Assembly (NCBI GenBank): GCA_036426205.1
Contig: CM071568.1
Span: 228,700,897-228,764,896, forward strand
Reading direction: 5' to 3'
DNA from: Ascaphus truei
Taxonomy: Eukaryota; Chordata; Amphibia; Anura; Ascaphidae
Length of the DNA stretch: 64,000 nt
Shown: positions 10,447-23,619 of the stretch, piece after piece
Layout of the letters: the number at the start of each line of letters is the position of its first letter
Numbering within the stretch: the stretch's first letter is position 1
The notes under the pieces: generated by a model
The model's input: the letters and a program-made list of their open reading frames with translations, nothing else
What the model was told of the DNA's origin: nothing
The model's database searches: none
Program-made: the position numbers and the translations under genes

Positions 10447-10711
10447 GGCTGCGTCCATACTGGTTCCGACGGCGTGAGTGACGTCGCTCGCGCCAAATCC
10501 AAACCAATGGAGGCCATGTGCATAGTGCGTCCGCGTGCACGTGAGCAGCGAGACGACCAGTGCGTGGCGAGACAAACTTGTTTGGCTTTGCCGCACAACG
10601 GGCCGGTCACGTGCGCGATTCAGCCAATGACTGTGAACCGCTCACATGACGCTCCCCATCACGCAAACCTGCAGGCCACGGATCTCACGCCCCTGTACTA
10701 TATCCGAGGCC
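10447..10711. mobile_element. Harbinger-like MITE with TTA target duplication
   Basis: A 265-bp GC-rich element runs from 'ggctgcgtccatac' to 'tatccgaggcc', roughly inverted at its ends. It is flanked on both sides by TTA (10444-10446 and 10712-10714), the 3-bp TWA target used by PIF/Harbinger elements. It encodes nothing; the 106-codon frame is compositional. Confidence 0.5.
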
Positions 10712-11004
10712 TTAGACGCCAAATACATGATTTAGGTACTACAGTAGCTGTGAATACAATGGACAAGGGAGTCCCCTTATACACATTATCCTAAAGGAAT
10801 GCAGATGATAAAAATGTACGGAACGTTTATCACAAAAGATAAAGCCAGGGATGGAGAAATATGCATGTGCGGAATGATGTAAAAAAAATTATCACTATGT
10901 CATTTTCACAAGTATATATAATGGTGCCTTGAGAGATTTTTTTTTGTCCAGACTAGGGGTTCATGCCCTCATCACACCATGTTAGCATTAACAGATCAAA
11001 TCAA

Positions 11005-11160
11005 ATAAGCTTTATTGGCATGACAAAAGAACATTTCTGTATTGCCAAAGCATGAATAATAGGGGGTAGGGTATAATGGTTACACAGTACATGAATAACA
11101 TGGGGTGGGGGTATAATGATTACACAGTACATTGGGTGTACATAGGGATGTGGGTGTTAG
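11005..11160. repeat. Dispersed repeat with near-duplicate tandem units
   Basis: 'gggtataatg(g/a)ttacacagtacat' occurs twice (about 11067 and 11109) after a segment beginning 'aaataagctttattggcatg'. This start resembles a dispersed repeat I associate with frog genomes, but the class is uncertain. Confidence 0.35.
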
Positions 11161-11496
11161 TGGTCGTCTCTCAGTCTTAACCCTTTAATTGTGTACTGGG
11201 CTTCAATAAAACAAAATCTACTTTGAGAAACATCTTTGTGTCAAACAACTTCTATCAATTATTATAATTAGGTCTTAGATTAGCACCATTGGCCATGTGT
11301 AATTTCAACATCTTGCACAACCATACATCTTTGTGTAAACATTGCATTTGTATGTACTGATCTGTATAATCAGGAAATTAATACATGTCCTATAGAATGT
11401 TACTCAAGAAAACATGGCATGACTACAGACTTACATGTTGGAGGTAAAAGATAAGGCCTTTTCACTGATACAGACGAGACAACGAGTATTCTAAGG

Positions 11497-11710
11497 CTTG
11501 CCTTAAACTAGCCCGGTTACATGCTGGGTACGTGCTGGGTGTAACCTGGCTAGTTTAAGGCAAGTTTAAGGCATTTCTGCATTGACTAATGACCCATCGG
11601 ATTAATGGGACTGCCAGGGACCCCCGCTGTTAATCTGATGGGCCGTTAGTCAATGCAGAAATGCCTTAAACTTGCCTTAAACACGACCCAGCATGTACCT
11701 GGGTCTTTTT
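11497..11710. repeat. Double-hairpin palindromic repeat
   Basis: Two adjacent hairpins: one from 'cttgccttaaactagcc' to 'ggctagtttaaggcaag' (about 11499-11567), and a second from 'tttaaggcatttctgcattg' to its complement (about 11563-11680), whose central part contains 'cccatcggattaa'. The same central 'cccatcggattaa' and 'atgggcc' motifs occur in palindromes at 37344, 51237 and 60362, so this is one MITE-like family. Confidence 0.65.
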
Positions 11711-13072
11711 GGCGATTGCCACTGGTTTGTGTTAGAATAACCGTCGGCACTACAGTATGTGGGAATAGTCATTGCTCCACTGTCCTCAACAAGTAGACAA
11801 AATCTTAGAAAATGTAAGCAATTTATGGGCAATAAACTCTTTCTAGAGATGCGAACCTGCCAAGATTAACTTTGTTGCAGTTTCTATAGAGCTTTTCAAA
11901 AACTTTGAAAAACCTGCAAAACAATTTAATCAAACTTTTAGTGTGAAAAGTTTTTACAAAACAGCCAAACTTATTCAAAATGTACTATTTGACTATTTTT
12001 CAGTGTTGAAATAGCAGTTTTTTTTGCTTAATAAAAATGAAAAAGTTAGCGTTATCGACCATTAACTTTCAGCATTAAGCAAAATTACTGCAAAGTTTTG
12101 GATAAAAGCAATCGTTTTTGTTGAACCAAAAATGGTGCATTTTATAATCAAAAATAGAAAGGCATACATACAAAATAACACAACATAAAGTACAATATAC
12201 TTCAGTGCTTATCTGCTCACGAGTAAGGGTCAATGAATTTTATAATGTTCACTTAAGAGTGAGAAAACTTTGTACATCTCTAGTGCTTACCCAGTTGGGG
12301 GAAACCCTGCACTATTTATAGTGGCACTAGTTGTGTAGATGTACTGACTATTAAAGAGCCCTTAGAAAAATTGTGTTATTCTTGTGAGTTCTTCCAAATT
12401 CAGATTGCCTTTTGAGTCATTCCTCACTAGCTTTTCCTCAGGGGCCGAGGTCAAGACTGTACTTTTTGACCCATGGAGTAGATATGGGCAAATGTGTCAA
12501 AATTCAGCCCTTAAATTATTTGCAGGGTTTTTGGTAATATTATATGTCAAATATTCACATGTGAAGATGTTGTTAATAAATTTGAGCGAATGGAGAGAGA
12601 CTTCTTTGTTAGAGTCCTTGCTTTTCACTATCCGAGCTAGATCAGTGTACAGCCCAGCCCAATAACGGAAATGTTATGGAGAAAGGTTCACCATTCCAGG
12701 GGCCATCAGCCGAAGATTCTAGCATAAAAAATAGTTTGATATGCTTTTAATTTGTTTGCCTATGTTTAGCATCATTGCTATTTTTTCAATATGTTGACAT
12801 TATAGCTTTAAGTACACTATAGGGACGTGTTAGTAATTTGCTTTATTCTTAATCTTTACAAGGTCATCATTAGTCTTGAGTTGTCTTAAACGGCACATGC
12901 TCTTAACATAACAACATATGATTGTTTTTTTTTCTCTGACATTAAAGTACATACATCCTCCCTAACATATTTATATTATTTTTTAGAATAGTAGTAAGTT
13001 CCTAAGATATCTACACTTTCATTCTACCTTCAATGCATTCTTATGTTCTAAACTTGCAGCGGGTACAAATTA

Positions 13073-13657
13073 TGTAGCCCTGGTAAGATTAGTTGCTATA
13101 TTTCTATCCTCCTCCTGTGTGTAATCTCTGCTAAGGGCAGGTTGCCAGGAGTTATCATGGGTTTTCTCCACTTATGACACTGTGCTGAGTAAGTGAAGGT
13201 AGGTCACTTGACCCTGTGTCCAATCAAGAGACACAGGGGCGGTGCCTACTGGAAGCTACAAAGAGCACTTTCTATTTAGTGGTTCTAGTCTAGTGTGTGT
13301 GACAAGAGCTAGTGTGTCTAGTATGTGAGGAGTTATGAGTTAGCAAGGTAGAAGAAGAGAGTGAGCAGGCTAGGAGTAGAGCTGATAGTGACCAAATACC
13401 TCTTACCCTGCTTAGGCGGTAAGGGAAGAGCTAGCCCCACTCTGGATGGCCCTGGGTCCAGAGTGGAGGCAAGGACCATGCTAACGGAGAACAGCTAGCT
13501 CGCGGTGTATATTGATTGTACCTGTCTGCTGCTGCTGAGAGAAATAAAGAGCTGCTGCTAATTGGAAAAAGACCTATTGTGTGAGACTGGATTCTCTCAT
13601 CCCTGGGAGGGGATTTTGCGGTAGGGATTTCACCCCGTATCACCGGGGCTTACTGCA
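13073..13657 (+). mobile_element. LTR family A, solo or leader-bearing copy
   Basis: 585 bp, TGTAGCCC to ACTGCA, with AATAAA at 13543-13548. It is followed after two bases by a PBS-like 'tggaggcgctgcaccagt' (13660-13677) and a leader that ends in a donor-like CAG|GTATGC (13764/13765). A diverged relative with the same order lies at 15041-15635. No gag or pol follows, so it is an LTR plus leader remnant. Confidence 0.6.
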
Positions 13658-15040
13658 GATGGAGGCGCTGCACCAGTAGAAGGACGAAGGCATTCACCCC
13701 AGAAACCTGTCCTGTTGTTCGCCCATGTCACCGCGGGAGACTCAGGCCCTCCTGTTGCCAGCAGGTATGCACCACACAGAGACATGTAGCCAGACCCCAG
13801 AACACCTTAGGGGACCTGATCTGCGATTGGATGGGGATCCATGGGTTACACTTATAATGAATGTTCCTATTTTTTTATAGTCTAATTGTTCTTTCTAAAG
13901 TGACATTGTTTGCCAATTGTTCCTTTCACAAGTACAGTATAAGTCATGTGGGCTTATGTTCCGAGAAAGATGTTGGAGTGCAAACGTTTCCCAAATATAC
14001 AAAAAAAAGATAATAAAAAATATATAGTTCAACACAGTATATCAGTAAACTGTGACAAAAAATGTAGATTAAACCTACTAACTTGTTGCACATGCTTTCT
14101 TAGAGGGCCTCTGAGGAGTATTGCAGAAATCATTCTTTTACTATGGCTCTGTTGATATTTTATATTTTATTTTGTAAGTAAGAATTGTGTCATGTGCAAA
14201 TACAAGTTGTACAATATTCAGTAAGCTGTACTAAATGAGAAAACGCGAGGGTTAGGGAGTGATCACAAAACCACACCAATTGAAAAAAGTAATAAGTGAA
14301 TAATTATGGTAATCAAAAATGTGGGTGCAAACTGTGAACTGAAAAGTGAATCAGAAAAAGGGGGGAAGGAGAACACAAAATGAATGTGCCTCCTAAAAGA
14401 ATTCACTATACTGCACTCCTACATTGTATAAAATTTAACTTTTAATAAATTTACTTAAAACATATGTTACCAAAACGTCGTGTAATGTGAATTAAAAATA
14501 AATTAAATTAACAGTACTAAGCATCCGTGTCAATGAATATATGTTGGAATAGTCCCAAGCAACTTATTGTGGTTGAGATTGGAATACAAAGGATGCTAAT
14601 AGTCAGGGTATACACCCCTCTGAAGCACCTATGAGACCAAGGTAAATATATATAAATGTAACCACTCAGTGAGTAATTGCATAATAGAAATTCAGCAGTC
14701 CTGCTTGAACATATGAACCACAGGGCACTTAGGAATGATAGTTAATGGTATGTTACCATCCAATAATTATGGTAGTGCAGCTGATAATGTGCTAATGGTG
14801 GAAAATAATTCACAACATAGTGAAGCTGGTACTCACAGCATTATTACCAGTGAGTTACTCAGCAACAAGCTCCAAGTGGACACGTCATATAAAGCAGGAA
14901 AGCTAACTCACTGACTGTTGGTAAAATACCCAATATTAGGTCTACATAGATAGAGCCAGGAGACTACAGAGCACTACATAAAAACAGCTCCAAGTAGGAG
15001 ACTGACAACATTGCGCTGTACTGAATACCTTATTTCTGTT

Positions 15041-15635
15041 TGTAGCAGGGCCACCCCTGACTACTATTCTGCCCTACTCCTGGCAGTAAATCTTGGTACA
15101 TCAGGTTGCCAGTAGTTGGTATGGGGTTTTCCCCTTCAAGGAGCTGCACTTGAGTGACAGCAGGAGGCGTGACATCCTGTCTTAGTTTATCCAATCCTGG
15201 GACAGACAGGGTGCACTCTTCCTGGCTGTACTTAAAGGCAGTACCGCCCTAAAATTAGGGGTTGTTCCTTCCCTCTGAGGAAGGCAGGTCACACATTGGG
15301 AGCCTGAGATTGGGGCATACCCATGTGCTCTTCCCTGCGGGGAGCAGTGAGTGTGAACCTATAACTCTGCCTCCACTAGGGAGGTGGGGAAGAGCTAGGA
15401 CGGCTGCGGGTGCCCTTGGCCTGTAGTGGCGGTTCACGGACCATCTCCAGTGAGAGCTTATATAAAGAGACTGTATCCGGCAGAAGACTGCTGCGTAGCT
15501 GTGTTACTGCAAAGTATGTAGTAATAAACCGTTCCTCTTTGCAATATACCTCCGCCTGGTGTGTGATCTAACTGGGGGGAGAGGTCATTAGTTCTACCGT
15601 GGGAGATCATGTCCATATTCCTGTAGCCTACGGCA
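15041..15635 (+). mobile_element. LTR family A, copy in duplication A
   Basis: 595 bp, TGTAGCAGGG to ACGGCA, AATAAA at 15523-15528, then two bases and a PBS-like 'tggaggcgctgcactgct' (15638-15655). The leader ends in a donor-like CAG|GTATGC (15741/15742). It shares with 13073-13657 the block 'caggttgccag(g/t)agtt' followed by 'gggttttc'. Confidence 0.6.
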
Positions 15636-15782
15636 GATGGAGGCGCTGCACTGCTAAGTATTATGTGGGGTATGGACCCCAGAAGCCTGTTCCTGTGTCC
15701 CAAAGTCATCGCGGACGACTCAGCCCTCTTATTACCAGCAGGTATGCATCACATACACCCTGTAATGGCCCCTATCTGCAAT

Positions 15783-15800
15783 GGGGGGGGGGGGGGGGAC
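15783..15800. repeat. G18 homopolymer
   Basis: Run of 18 G in copy A. The equivalent place in copy B (about 23010) has only 8 G followed by 'cagggac', so the length is unstable or miscalled. Confidence 0.6.
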
Positions 15801-16239
15801 ACCGTTGTGTTGTGTTTTTGTTTTGTAAAAGGAAATTAAAAGTGAGAAATAAGTATTTTTGTCAAGTGCAAAGTGTATCATTTGAGTTTTGTAAAGCAAG
15901 CTTGAACAAGATATATATATATATATCTTGTCTAATAATCTCTTGTCTTTCTTGCTTCCTCCATCGTATTGCCAATTTCTGCCTTAACTTCCTCTATTTC
16001 TCCAAGCTCATCATTTTCATTCACAACTGCCCCCTGCTCACAGCCATATACACGTCTGCTCTCACCCACGCTTCCCTGCTACCTCTTCACCTGCTAATGG
16101 TGTTAACCTATCTACTGACTAACCTTAAAACTTGCCCCGCAAATCAAGCATCCCAATAGCCTGCACTCATAGCTACTGTCCCACACCCACAGTCACTCCT
16201 ACCAACCATTGTGGCCAAGCACTGTCATCTACAGCACTT

Positions 16240-16425
16240 ATTCCCTCACCTGCTGTCTCTGTAAGCCTTCCATCAAACCTTTTAGATTGTAAGCTCTTCG
16301 GAGCAGGGATTTCCTTTCCTATTGTCTGATTTTTCTGCACTTATTGTATTATAATTCCCTGTACTGTATTCTTTGTGAAACGCTGAGTACACTTTTGGCA
16401 CTATATAAACAAAGATATACAAAAT
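16240..16425 (+). repeat. L2/CR1-type LINE or SINE 3' tail
   Basis: Contains 'gattgtaagctcttcggagc', then 'ctgtactgtattc', and ends 'ggcactatataaacaaaga'. This order is typical of widespread vertebrate L2/CR1-type tails. Relatives lie at 23620, 60815 and, inverted, at 47140. Confidence 0.6.
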
Positions 16426-17457
16426 ACACAGTCATGTGGCAGAAAATTTTTCACATTGGTACAATTTCACACAAAATAGTTATAGAGAAGTGCTTCACCA
16501 GACCAGTCAACGGTCCTGATGCGACTTTTAAGAATTCCAAATGTGCAATTTTGACAGATATTTGGAAGCATGGGCCAGCTCGAAACATATCTAATGGGTG
16601 TGACTGGATTAGATAAAGGCATTAAGAGCAAAGACCTTAGGGAGGAGGCCCTACTGTATCACCTGTAAAAAATGGGGAAAACTGAAGACTAGATGTGGGG
16701 GAAACCGTAGAAATTAGTATTACGGTATATTTAAACAGTGTATTTACCAAGAAGCTATTCCAATTGTGGTAAGAAACGGCAGAGTGGCAAACTATGAAAG
16801 AATCATGGGTGCAGCCAGCGTATTAAGCAACAAAATTGGCTATTGGTGATTAGAAGTGAAGCATCATAAAGGATCTGGAAAATAATGGAATGGTAGTTTC
16901 CTACTTCATCCCTCCGTGGAGGCAATAGTGCTATATCAGTGCACTCACTGCTTTGACAACATTTGAGAACTGAGTGTAGCGCTGGTTCCCCCACCCTCTG
17001 GGAGATGTGGCGGCTACTGTGTGTACAGTATCGACACAGCCTATTCTAACAAAAGCCGCCGGTTGACCGGGGCTTACTCCGGCTGGCGCCGGGGCTAGAC
17101 CGCGCGCCGCCGCATCTCCTCCGTGCACCCCCTCTGCCCGTGCACGCTTTTTGCTCCCCCTTCCCAACCCCCTAGCTGCTCCTGCTGTGCCCCTCTGCTT
17201 CCCAGCACCCCCGCTTACCTCACTTCAAACCTTCAGGGGTGTCGAGGAAGCCGGGGAAGCCGGGCGCACACGTGACTGTGACGTCACAGTGACGCGCGGA
17301 CAGGCCGCGTCTCCACGCTTCCCGCACGCATCCAGCCGTGCGGGAAGTGTGAGAATAAGCTGTGTCGATACTGTATGTGGTGCTTTACCTGCGGCTCACA
17401 GGAGGCCTGAACCTCCGCTGCTGGAAGCCTGGATCGACTGGTGACATTGCCTCCACC

Positions 17458-18003
17458 TGCGAAGGATCCGGATAGTACCGGATAACCCCCTTCACAGGAC
17501 CAAATACAATAATTACGTACAGACGTATATAATAACAGGTTAACTGCATTCAACTTACAATACTATAACGCATATAACACAGGCCTCGCATGGCCTTAGC
17601 CCCTCACTGTACCCCACTGTCCAACCGCCTTGTCCACACCCTGATAGGGTCTCCCCCAATGTACTGAGGTGCCCAGGGCACCTAACCACCCTGGTGTCAA
17701 CAGGAGCCAACCCTCCCCAAAGTGTGTGACAGCGCTGCCCACAGGGAGAGTGTATAGTTGGTGCACTTGTTAACTTTCTGATACCTGCCAGGTGCTCCAG
17801 CACCTCGTACCGCTGACTAAAGAAAAGGGTCTTTCTGTCCCATGCTGTCACCGTCAGGGATGGCGTCTGCCTCCACGTGGGGTGGTATCCAGCTGGAGGG
17901 TCCCACCATGAAGAGTCTCTATCTGTGTGGTGATCAGGTCCCAGACCACAGGCCGCAATCACTGCGCGGTGTCCTGCTGTGTCCCGGACACTATACAACT
18001 ACA
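17458..18003 (-). mobile_element. LTR family B on the minus strand, copy in duplication A
   Basis: Read on the minus strand, it runs TGTAGTTGT to CTTCGCA, then two bases, then PBS-like 'tggaggcaatgtcaccag', then a leader ending 'gccgcag|gtaaagc'. The internal order ('gcagcgctgtcacacac', then 'ggttaggtgccctgggcacc', then 'cctcagtac') matches the plus-strand LTRs at 32552-33518 and 40360-41275. Boundaries are inferred. Confidence 0.5.
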
Positions 18004-18289
18004 GGGGCAGTGTCCATATCTAATGGGCCTGTCCCTATAGCAACCACAAACTTATAGGTGGAGTCGGGGCCTCTGCTGCCAGTCGCAGCCGCAGCAGGAG
18101 GTAAGGGGAGAAGGGAACCCAGGGGGGATCTGGCCACATGAGCTAATAAGTAAAATTGTTTGGTGTCATTACTGGCTTGTTTGTGCCTGAGGGAACTTAA
18201 CAAATCTTTTAATATTCCCTCCATTTCCTAATATTCTCTCAATATGTAGAAACAGTTACTGTCCCCTGAAATTATACTGTAGCTGTTAG

Positions 18290-18800
18290 GCCTTGCGGTC
18301 AGATCAGCACCTTTATAGTTCCACTGCCTCATAATGCCTTTGAGCTACTGCTGCTGCTTCTCTCAGCGGATCCACATCAATCAACACTGACACACCTCCT
18401 TGCTTCCTATTTAACGCCAGCCCTTTCCCTCCTGCCCTTTACAGAATCAACTAGTTTGTTTGGCCTATGTTACTTGTGTATCCTGCTACTAGTTACCTGC
18501 CTGCTCTGACCCGTGCTTCCCTGACTACTCTGACAGTCCTGGCCTGTGTGTGCTTGCCGCCTGCCCTGACCCATGCCTGAATAACCACGCTGCCTATCCT
18601 CACCTGTGCCGATCTGACCACTATACCTGCCTGCCGCCTTGCCTGACCCATGCCTACCTGAACCTGCACCCTCCGGATACTCCTGACCGTTTTCTACCAT
18701 GTCTGTCTAGCTTCAGCCACTTGAACCTACATAGCTACAGTGAGCCCACAGCAACGGGCCTTATAGTAGCACAGAAATTCAGTACAACCAGTAGATTTGT
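18290..18800. repeat. CCTGACC-rich region, possible LTR piece
   Basis: Many spaced 'ctgaccc(a/g)tgc' units between 18505 and 18665, after a 'tcctatttaacgccagccc' stretch that could be a weak TATA-like start. This pattern occurs in some amphibian LTRs. No coding potential. Copy B counterpart is about 25640-26170. Confidence 0.35.
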
Positions 18801-19334
18801 CATTTGAGAGATAGCTGTCCTAATGTTTACTCTAGGTTCTGGTTCAGCCTAAATGAGCTCCAAAATGTTAATGATGATGTGAGGTGTTAGGGATCACTTC
18901 ATTCTCACCTCCTCATCAGGCATACAAATACATTAAGTCTATCTCTATAGCTCTAGGTCTCTTCCATGTAGCACCTGTGTATGAAAAACAGCAATTGCAG
19001 CCATGGTATCCAAACAAAAGGGTTGAAAATGGTGGTTTCTTATACTGTACATGTATTTTAGCTAAATTTGCATCTGATTCCGTGTTGGTGCATAATTAAG
19101 AAGGGTTTTTAAATTAAGAACAGTTATTAGATTAAGTCTAAATTGGCCACTAATTTAGCATGTGCGGCAAATGGAAGGAGTCCTGTGGACCAAAGGTTAG
19201 GCGGTAGCTGCATGTTAAGCAAGCAAATGCCCAAAAAATGGGGGAGAAGGAAAACAGGTTGCATCAGCCGAGAGCATGAAATGACATCTCCGCTACCTAG
19301 AATTCCCTACGTGTTTCACATGATAATAGTGCTT

Positions 19335-19575
19335 CATCAGGGTTGCCCGATTTATCAAAGAGCACAATTCAGTTGATTTCAATGGGAAACTTTCGATAAA
19401 TTAATTAGGTGTGTTTTTTTCCAGCAAGAAGACTTTGATGAACAACCCACAACGTTATCCCAAAGAGACACAGAAGATTTACCACAGATAGGTAACTCTA
19501 TTAAAATCATTGGGAGGTTCTGCTTTAATAAATCAGGAGCCAATACTTTGCTCCACTTTTGCAGGCAGGCGTTTT
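19335..19575. mobile_element. MITE-like repeat with 'gatttatcaaag' end
   Basis: Starts 'gcccgatttatcaaagag' and shows an internal 'gataaatta'. A related end appears in the element at 30423-30613. Exact boundaries and class are uncertain. Confidence 0.35.
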
Positions 19576-20019
19576 TGAGCAGTGTATAAAGTGTTGCTAA
19601 AAGCAGTTTTGTCATAAAAGTGACGCACAGAAGAGTAATTAATGCATTGTGCAGCACGTCACCATTTTTTTTACTAATAAAATAATAGCACTAGGCGGTG
19701 GAGCTAGAGGCAGAGTTTGGATGTTGTTGGTGGCGCACATAAGCAAATGATATGTATTTAAAAAATTGCAAGCGTGCTCCACTTCTGTGTGTGACATTAA
19801 TGCGTCAACATTTTCTGTCAACTTTTTCATGGCATAAAAGACAACTGCAAATAGCTTACGAATATAGAATATGAACTTGACACACACCATACAAAGAATA
19901 AGAAAATGTGCAGGAAATGGAAGAACATGAATAATGGTATCACACCATATAATGCATATAATTCAGGGGAGAAATTAAACTTATGACAAATTGCACTTTT
20001 TTAATTCATTAAAAAAAAT

Positions 20020-20023
<4 letters not shown>

Positions 20024-20063
<40 letters not shown>
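20024..20063. repeat. (TA)n microsatellite
   Basis: About 20 uninterrupted TA units; the corresponding tract in copy B (about 27372-27412) is interrupted and shorter. Confidence 0.9.
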
Positions 20064-20065
<2 letters not shown>

Positions 20066-20607
20066 TGAGAAAGACAAAACAGAGAGCGCACGCCCCATAG
20101 TGTAACACTGTAACATTTAATGTGGGGAAGGATGGAATGGGGGATTAAAAACACTCACAATAGACAAGTAAAATATAGGCAGTATGTGATATATAATCAC
20201 CACCAAGGAGTGTCCAGGGACGTACCTTACGACATTACGTCATCACGCTGTGTGCATCCTTTACGGCCGGGGAGCACATGTAGTGATTTGAAGGCCTAAC
20301 TCTGATGCCAGAATTACCTGGATGATTTCGAGTAAACCGAGTGAACCGGAGGGATTGCGCTGTTCGTGAGATCTACTCCAGCCTGCTTTGGACTCTCTGC
20401 TGCGGTTTGGACACTCCTTGGTCAGAACTTTTTGTGTGGTTTGGACATTGGACTTTTATTTCTATTATTGTTATTTTGTATATCCATATGTTTGCATTTA
20501 CAGTGGTATTTATTGATTTTTTGTATATATACTTATTTTCTAACCCTTATCATCATCATTTGATTTATAATTATTTGCTTGTTGGCGCTACTTTTTGTTT
20601 TTTCTCT

Positions 20608-20608
20608 G

Positions 20609-20662
<54 letters not shown>
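20608..20662. repeat. (TA)n microsatellite
   Basis: Alternating TA with a single TG interruption. Copy B counterpart is about 27962-28010. Tyrosine- and isoleucine-rich open frames here are artefacts. Confidence 0.9.
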
Positions 20663-20667
<5 letters not shown>

Positions 20668-21163
20668 TACACTGTTTTTCTATTTTACAGCATATATTAT
20701 TCAGCTATTCTGCAATGCCTGTTAGTTATTATTACAGCAGGGTCTAGACATAGTGCTGTCTTTTTCAACTGTATAGCAACAGCTCATGTGTGCATATTCA
20801 TGCTGTAGCAGGATTTGTTGTCATGGGTCTTTCCTTAGCTAGTTCTTGGTATCAGCATTCTCAATTGAGCAGCTTTTTCCTTGTTGACCCGCCGGTCTAC
20901 AGAAGGGAGGCTTTATTTGAGCCTCACCATTCTTATATTATGTGTCATTTGATTATTATTTTGCTTATAAATTTCTGGCTTTAGCTTTGGTTCCCACTAT
21001 TATTACAGGTTGCATGCGTCTGTTTTTCCATACTTTTTGAGGGGTGAGAGAGTTATTTTATTATGTTTGTATGTTATGTGATGTGTCTTTAATAAATTTG
21101 TTGTACTTGTTTACACCAGAGTGCTTTACGTGGGATACTTTGTTTCTATTTTTGTTTTCATAT

Positions 21164-21505
21164 ATATATATATGTAATAAAGCAGTATATAATTACATAT
21201 GTCAGAGGGGAAGATGGGTAGAAAAATATGTATTAAAAACAATACCCATGGCAAACAAACACAGGTTTCAAAAAGGTATCATTCGACCAAAGGTGGTGTA
21301 CAAGTATTGCACAAATAATGCCATTATCTTAGCCCCCATGGTGATCTAGGCACCTATAAGCGTGTGCATATACAAGTAAACCAACCAATGAAAATTGTAT
21401 AATAACCACTAAAAAAAGCAGATAATACTCAGCTGGAGTCTAAATACAAAAAGTCAGATGAAATAATATTGCTGAAATTAATATACTGTTGAAATGGATG
21501 ATATC
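21164..21505. other. Spacer between duplication copies
   Basis: 342 bases with no clear similarity to the sequence left of copy A or right of copy B. It starts with a short TA run. No gene. Confidence 0.5.
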
Positions 21506-22200
21506 CTAAAGAATTCATCTATCTGCACTCGCTCTAGCTTGTATAAATTAACTTTTATAAATTTACTTAAAAGCTATGTTACCAAACTTACGCGTGTAAT
21601 GTGAATTAAAATAATTAATTACATGCTAAAGGCATCCGTGTCAATGAAATAGTTGGAATAGTCGCATCAAGGCAGCTTCATTGTGGGTGAATTGGAATAC
21701 AAAGGAATGCTAATAGTCAGGGTGATCAAATCCAGTACAGCCCCTCTGAAAGGCACCTATGAGGCCAAGGTACCATATTAATATGTAAGCCATGCATTGA
21801 GTAAATTGCGGGAATGCATAGATAAAATTCAGTTCAGTCCTGCTGTGAAAGATGAAACCCACAGGCACTTAGGATGATATTAATGGTATTTCCGCATCCA
21901 ATAATTATGGTAGTGCGAGCTGATAATGTGCGTAATGGGTGGAAAATTATTCAACATAGTGAAGCTGTGCTGGTACTCTACAGCTTATTACCAGTGAGTG
22001 TACTCAGCAACAAGCTCCAAGGACGCGTCATATAAAGGCAAGAGCTAAGCTCATCGACTGTTGGTTAAAATACGGCCAATATTATTAGGGTCTACATAAT
22101 TATGAAGGCCTAGGATACTACAGAGCACTCCACATACAAACGCTCGTGCTATCCAATAGAGACTACAACATTGGCGCTGTACTGAATGCGCTTATTTCGT

Positions 22201-22837
22201 TGTAGGGCAGGGCCAGCGTCCCGGGTGACTACTATTCTGCCCTCTCCTGCAGTAACTTGATCCTTGGTAGCATACATCAGGTTGCCAGGTAGTTGGTATG
22301 ATGGGGTTGTTCCTCCCTTCAAGGAGGCTGCACTTGAGTGACAGCAGGAGGCGTGACATCCTGTCTAGTTTATTCCATCCTGGGCAGGACAGGGTGCACT
22401 CTTCCTGGCTGTAACTTAAATGGCATACCTCCCACCGCCGCCCTAAATTAGGGGTTGTTCCTTTTCCTTCCCTCTGAGGAAGGCGAGGTCACAATTGGGA
22501 GCCTGAGATTGGGGCATACCCATGTGCTCTTCCCTGCGGGGAGCATGAGTGTGTGACCTATACTCTGCACCTCCTCACTAGGGAGGGTGGGGAAGAGCTA
22601 GGACGGCTGCGGGTGCCTTGCCTGTTGGCGGTTCAACAGGACCATCCCATGAGAGCTTATATAAAGAGACGTATCGCCAGAAGACTGCCTCGCAGCTGTG
22701 TTACTGCAAAGTATGTAGTAATACCGTTTCCTCTTTGTGGCAAATATACCTCCGCCTGGTGTGTGTCTAAACTGGGGTGAGCAGGTCATTATTCTAACCG
22801 TGGGAGATCATGTCCATATTCCTGTAGGCCTACGGCA
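22201..22837 (+). mobile_element. LTR family A, copy in duplication B
   Basis: Counterpart of 15041-15635 with the same TGTAG start and ACGGCA end, and the PBS-like 'tggaggcgctgcaactgc' at 22840. It is about 40 bases longer because of many small insertions. Confidence 0.55.
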
Positions 22838-23619
22838 GATGGAGGCGCTGCAACTGCTAATATTATGTTGGGTATGGACCCCATCAAAGCCTGTTTCCTG
22901 TGTCCCGCAAAGTCATCGCGGCCGACTCACCCGCATGCTTATTAGTCCAGCAGATGCATCAGCATAATACACGGGGGCCTGATAATGCGAGCCCGCTATC
23001 TGGCAATGGTGGGGGGGGCAGGGACACACGTTGTGTTGTGTTTGTGTCAATGAAGTGTGGGGAAGGGGGTACAGGTAAGGGGGGGGAGGTGAAGTGTTTG
23101 AAAGGAAATTAAAAGTGAGAAATAAGTATTTTGTCAGAGTGCAAAGTGTATCATTGAGTTTTGTAAAGTCAAGCTTGAACCAAGGATATATATATATTAT
23201 GTGTTCTTTCATAATCTCTTGTGGCTTTCTGGGTCTTCTTCCTATCTCCTATGAACGTGAAATAGTGGCGTCAATCTTCTCGCTTCATCTTAATTCGGGC
23301 TCTATTCTCCGGGAAGCTCATCATTTTCAATTCACAACTGGGGCCCAGCGCTGCTCACACGCGCTCTATACACGTCTGCGTTGGAAGGGGTGTTTCACAA
23401 GAGGAGCGAGCGGTCGATCACTTGCTCTCCATCCCACAGTCCCGCTAACCCTTCTGTCCACATAACTTGCCTCATGGTGTTAACCCTATCTACTGACTAC
23501 CTTAAACTTGCCCCGCAAATCAAGCATCCCAATAGCCTGCACTCATAGCTACTGTCCCACACCCACAGTCACTCCTACCAACCATTGTGGCCAGCACTGT
23601 CTCTACAGCACTTATTCCC

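Larger units (their letters stand above)
14391..21163 (+). repeat. Large direct duplication, copy A (~6.8 kb)
   Basis: Collinear with 21506-28517 over the whole length. Shared landmarks include the LTR at 15041, the L2-type tail at 16240, the minus-strand LTR at 17458, the 'ctgacccatgcc' region at 18550 and the TA tracts at 20024 and 20608. Differences between copies are mostly 1-3 base insertions or deletions rather than substitutions. Homology begins at about 'cctaaaagaattca' and ends at 'ttttgttttca'. Confidence 0.9.

Noticed and set aside
12384..12665. Open frame, and an almost open minus-strand frame, in an otherwise stop-rich region
   Set aside because: No domain recognised, no splice context, one stop in the minus frame. 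Could be chance or an old repeat; not enough to call a gene.
20341..20808. 155-codon frame rich in Y and I
   Set aside because: Spans a (TA)n microsatellite; the flanking part matches a dispersed repeat and is broken in copy B.
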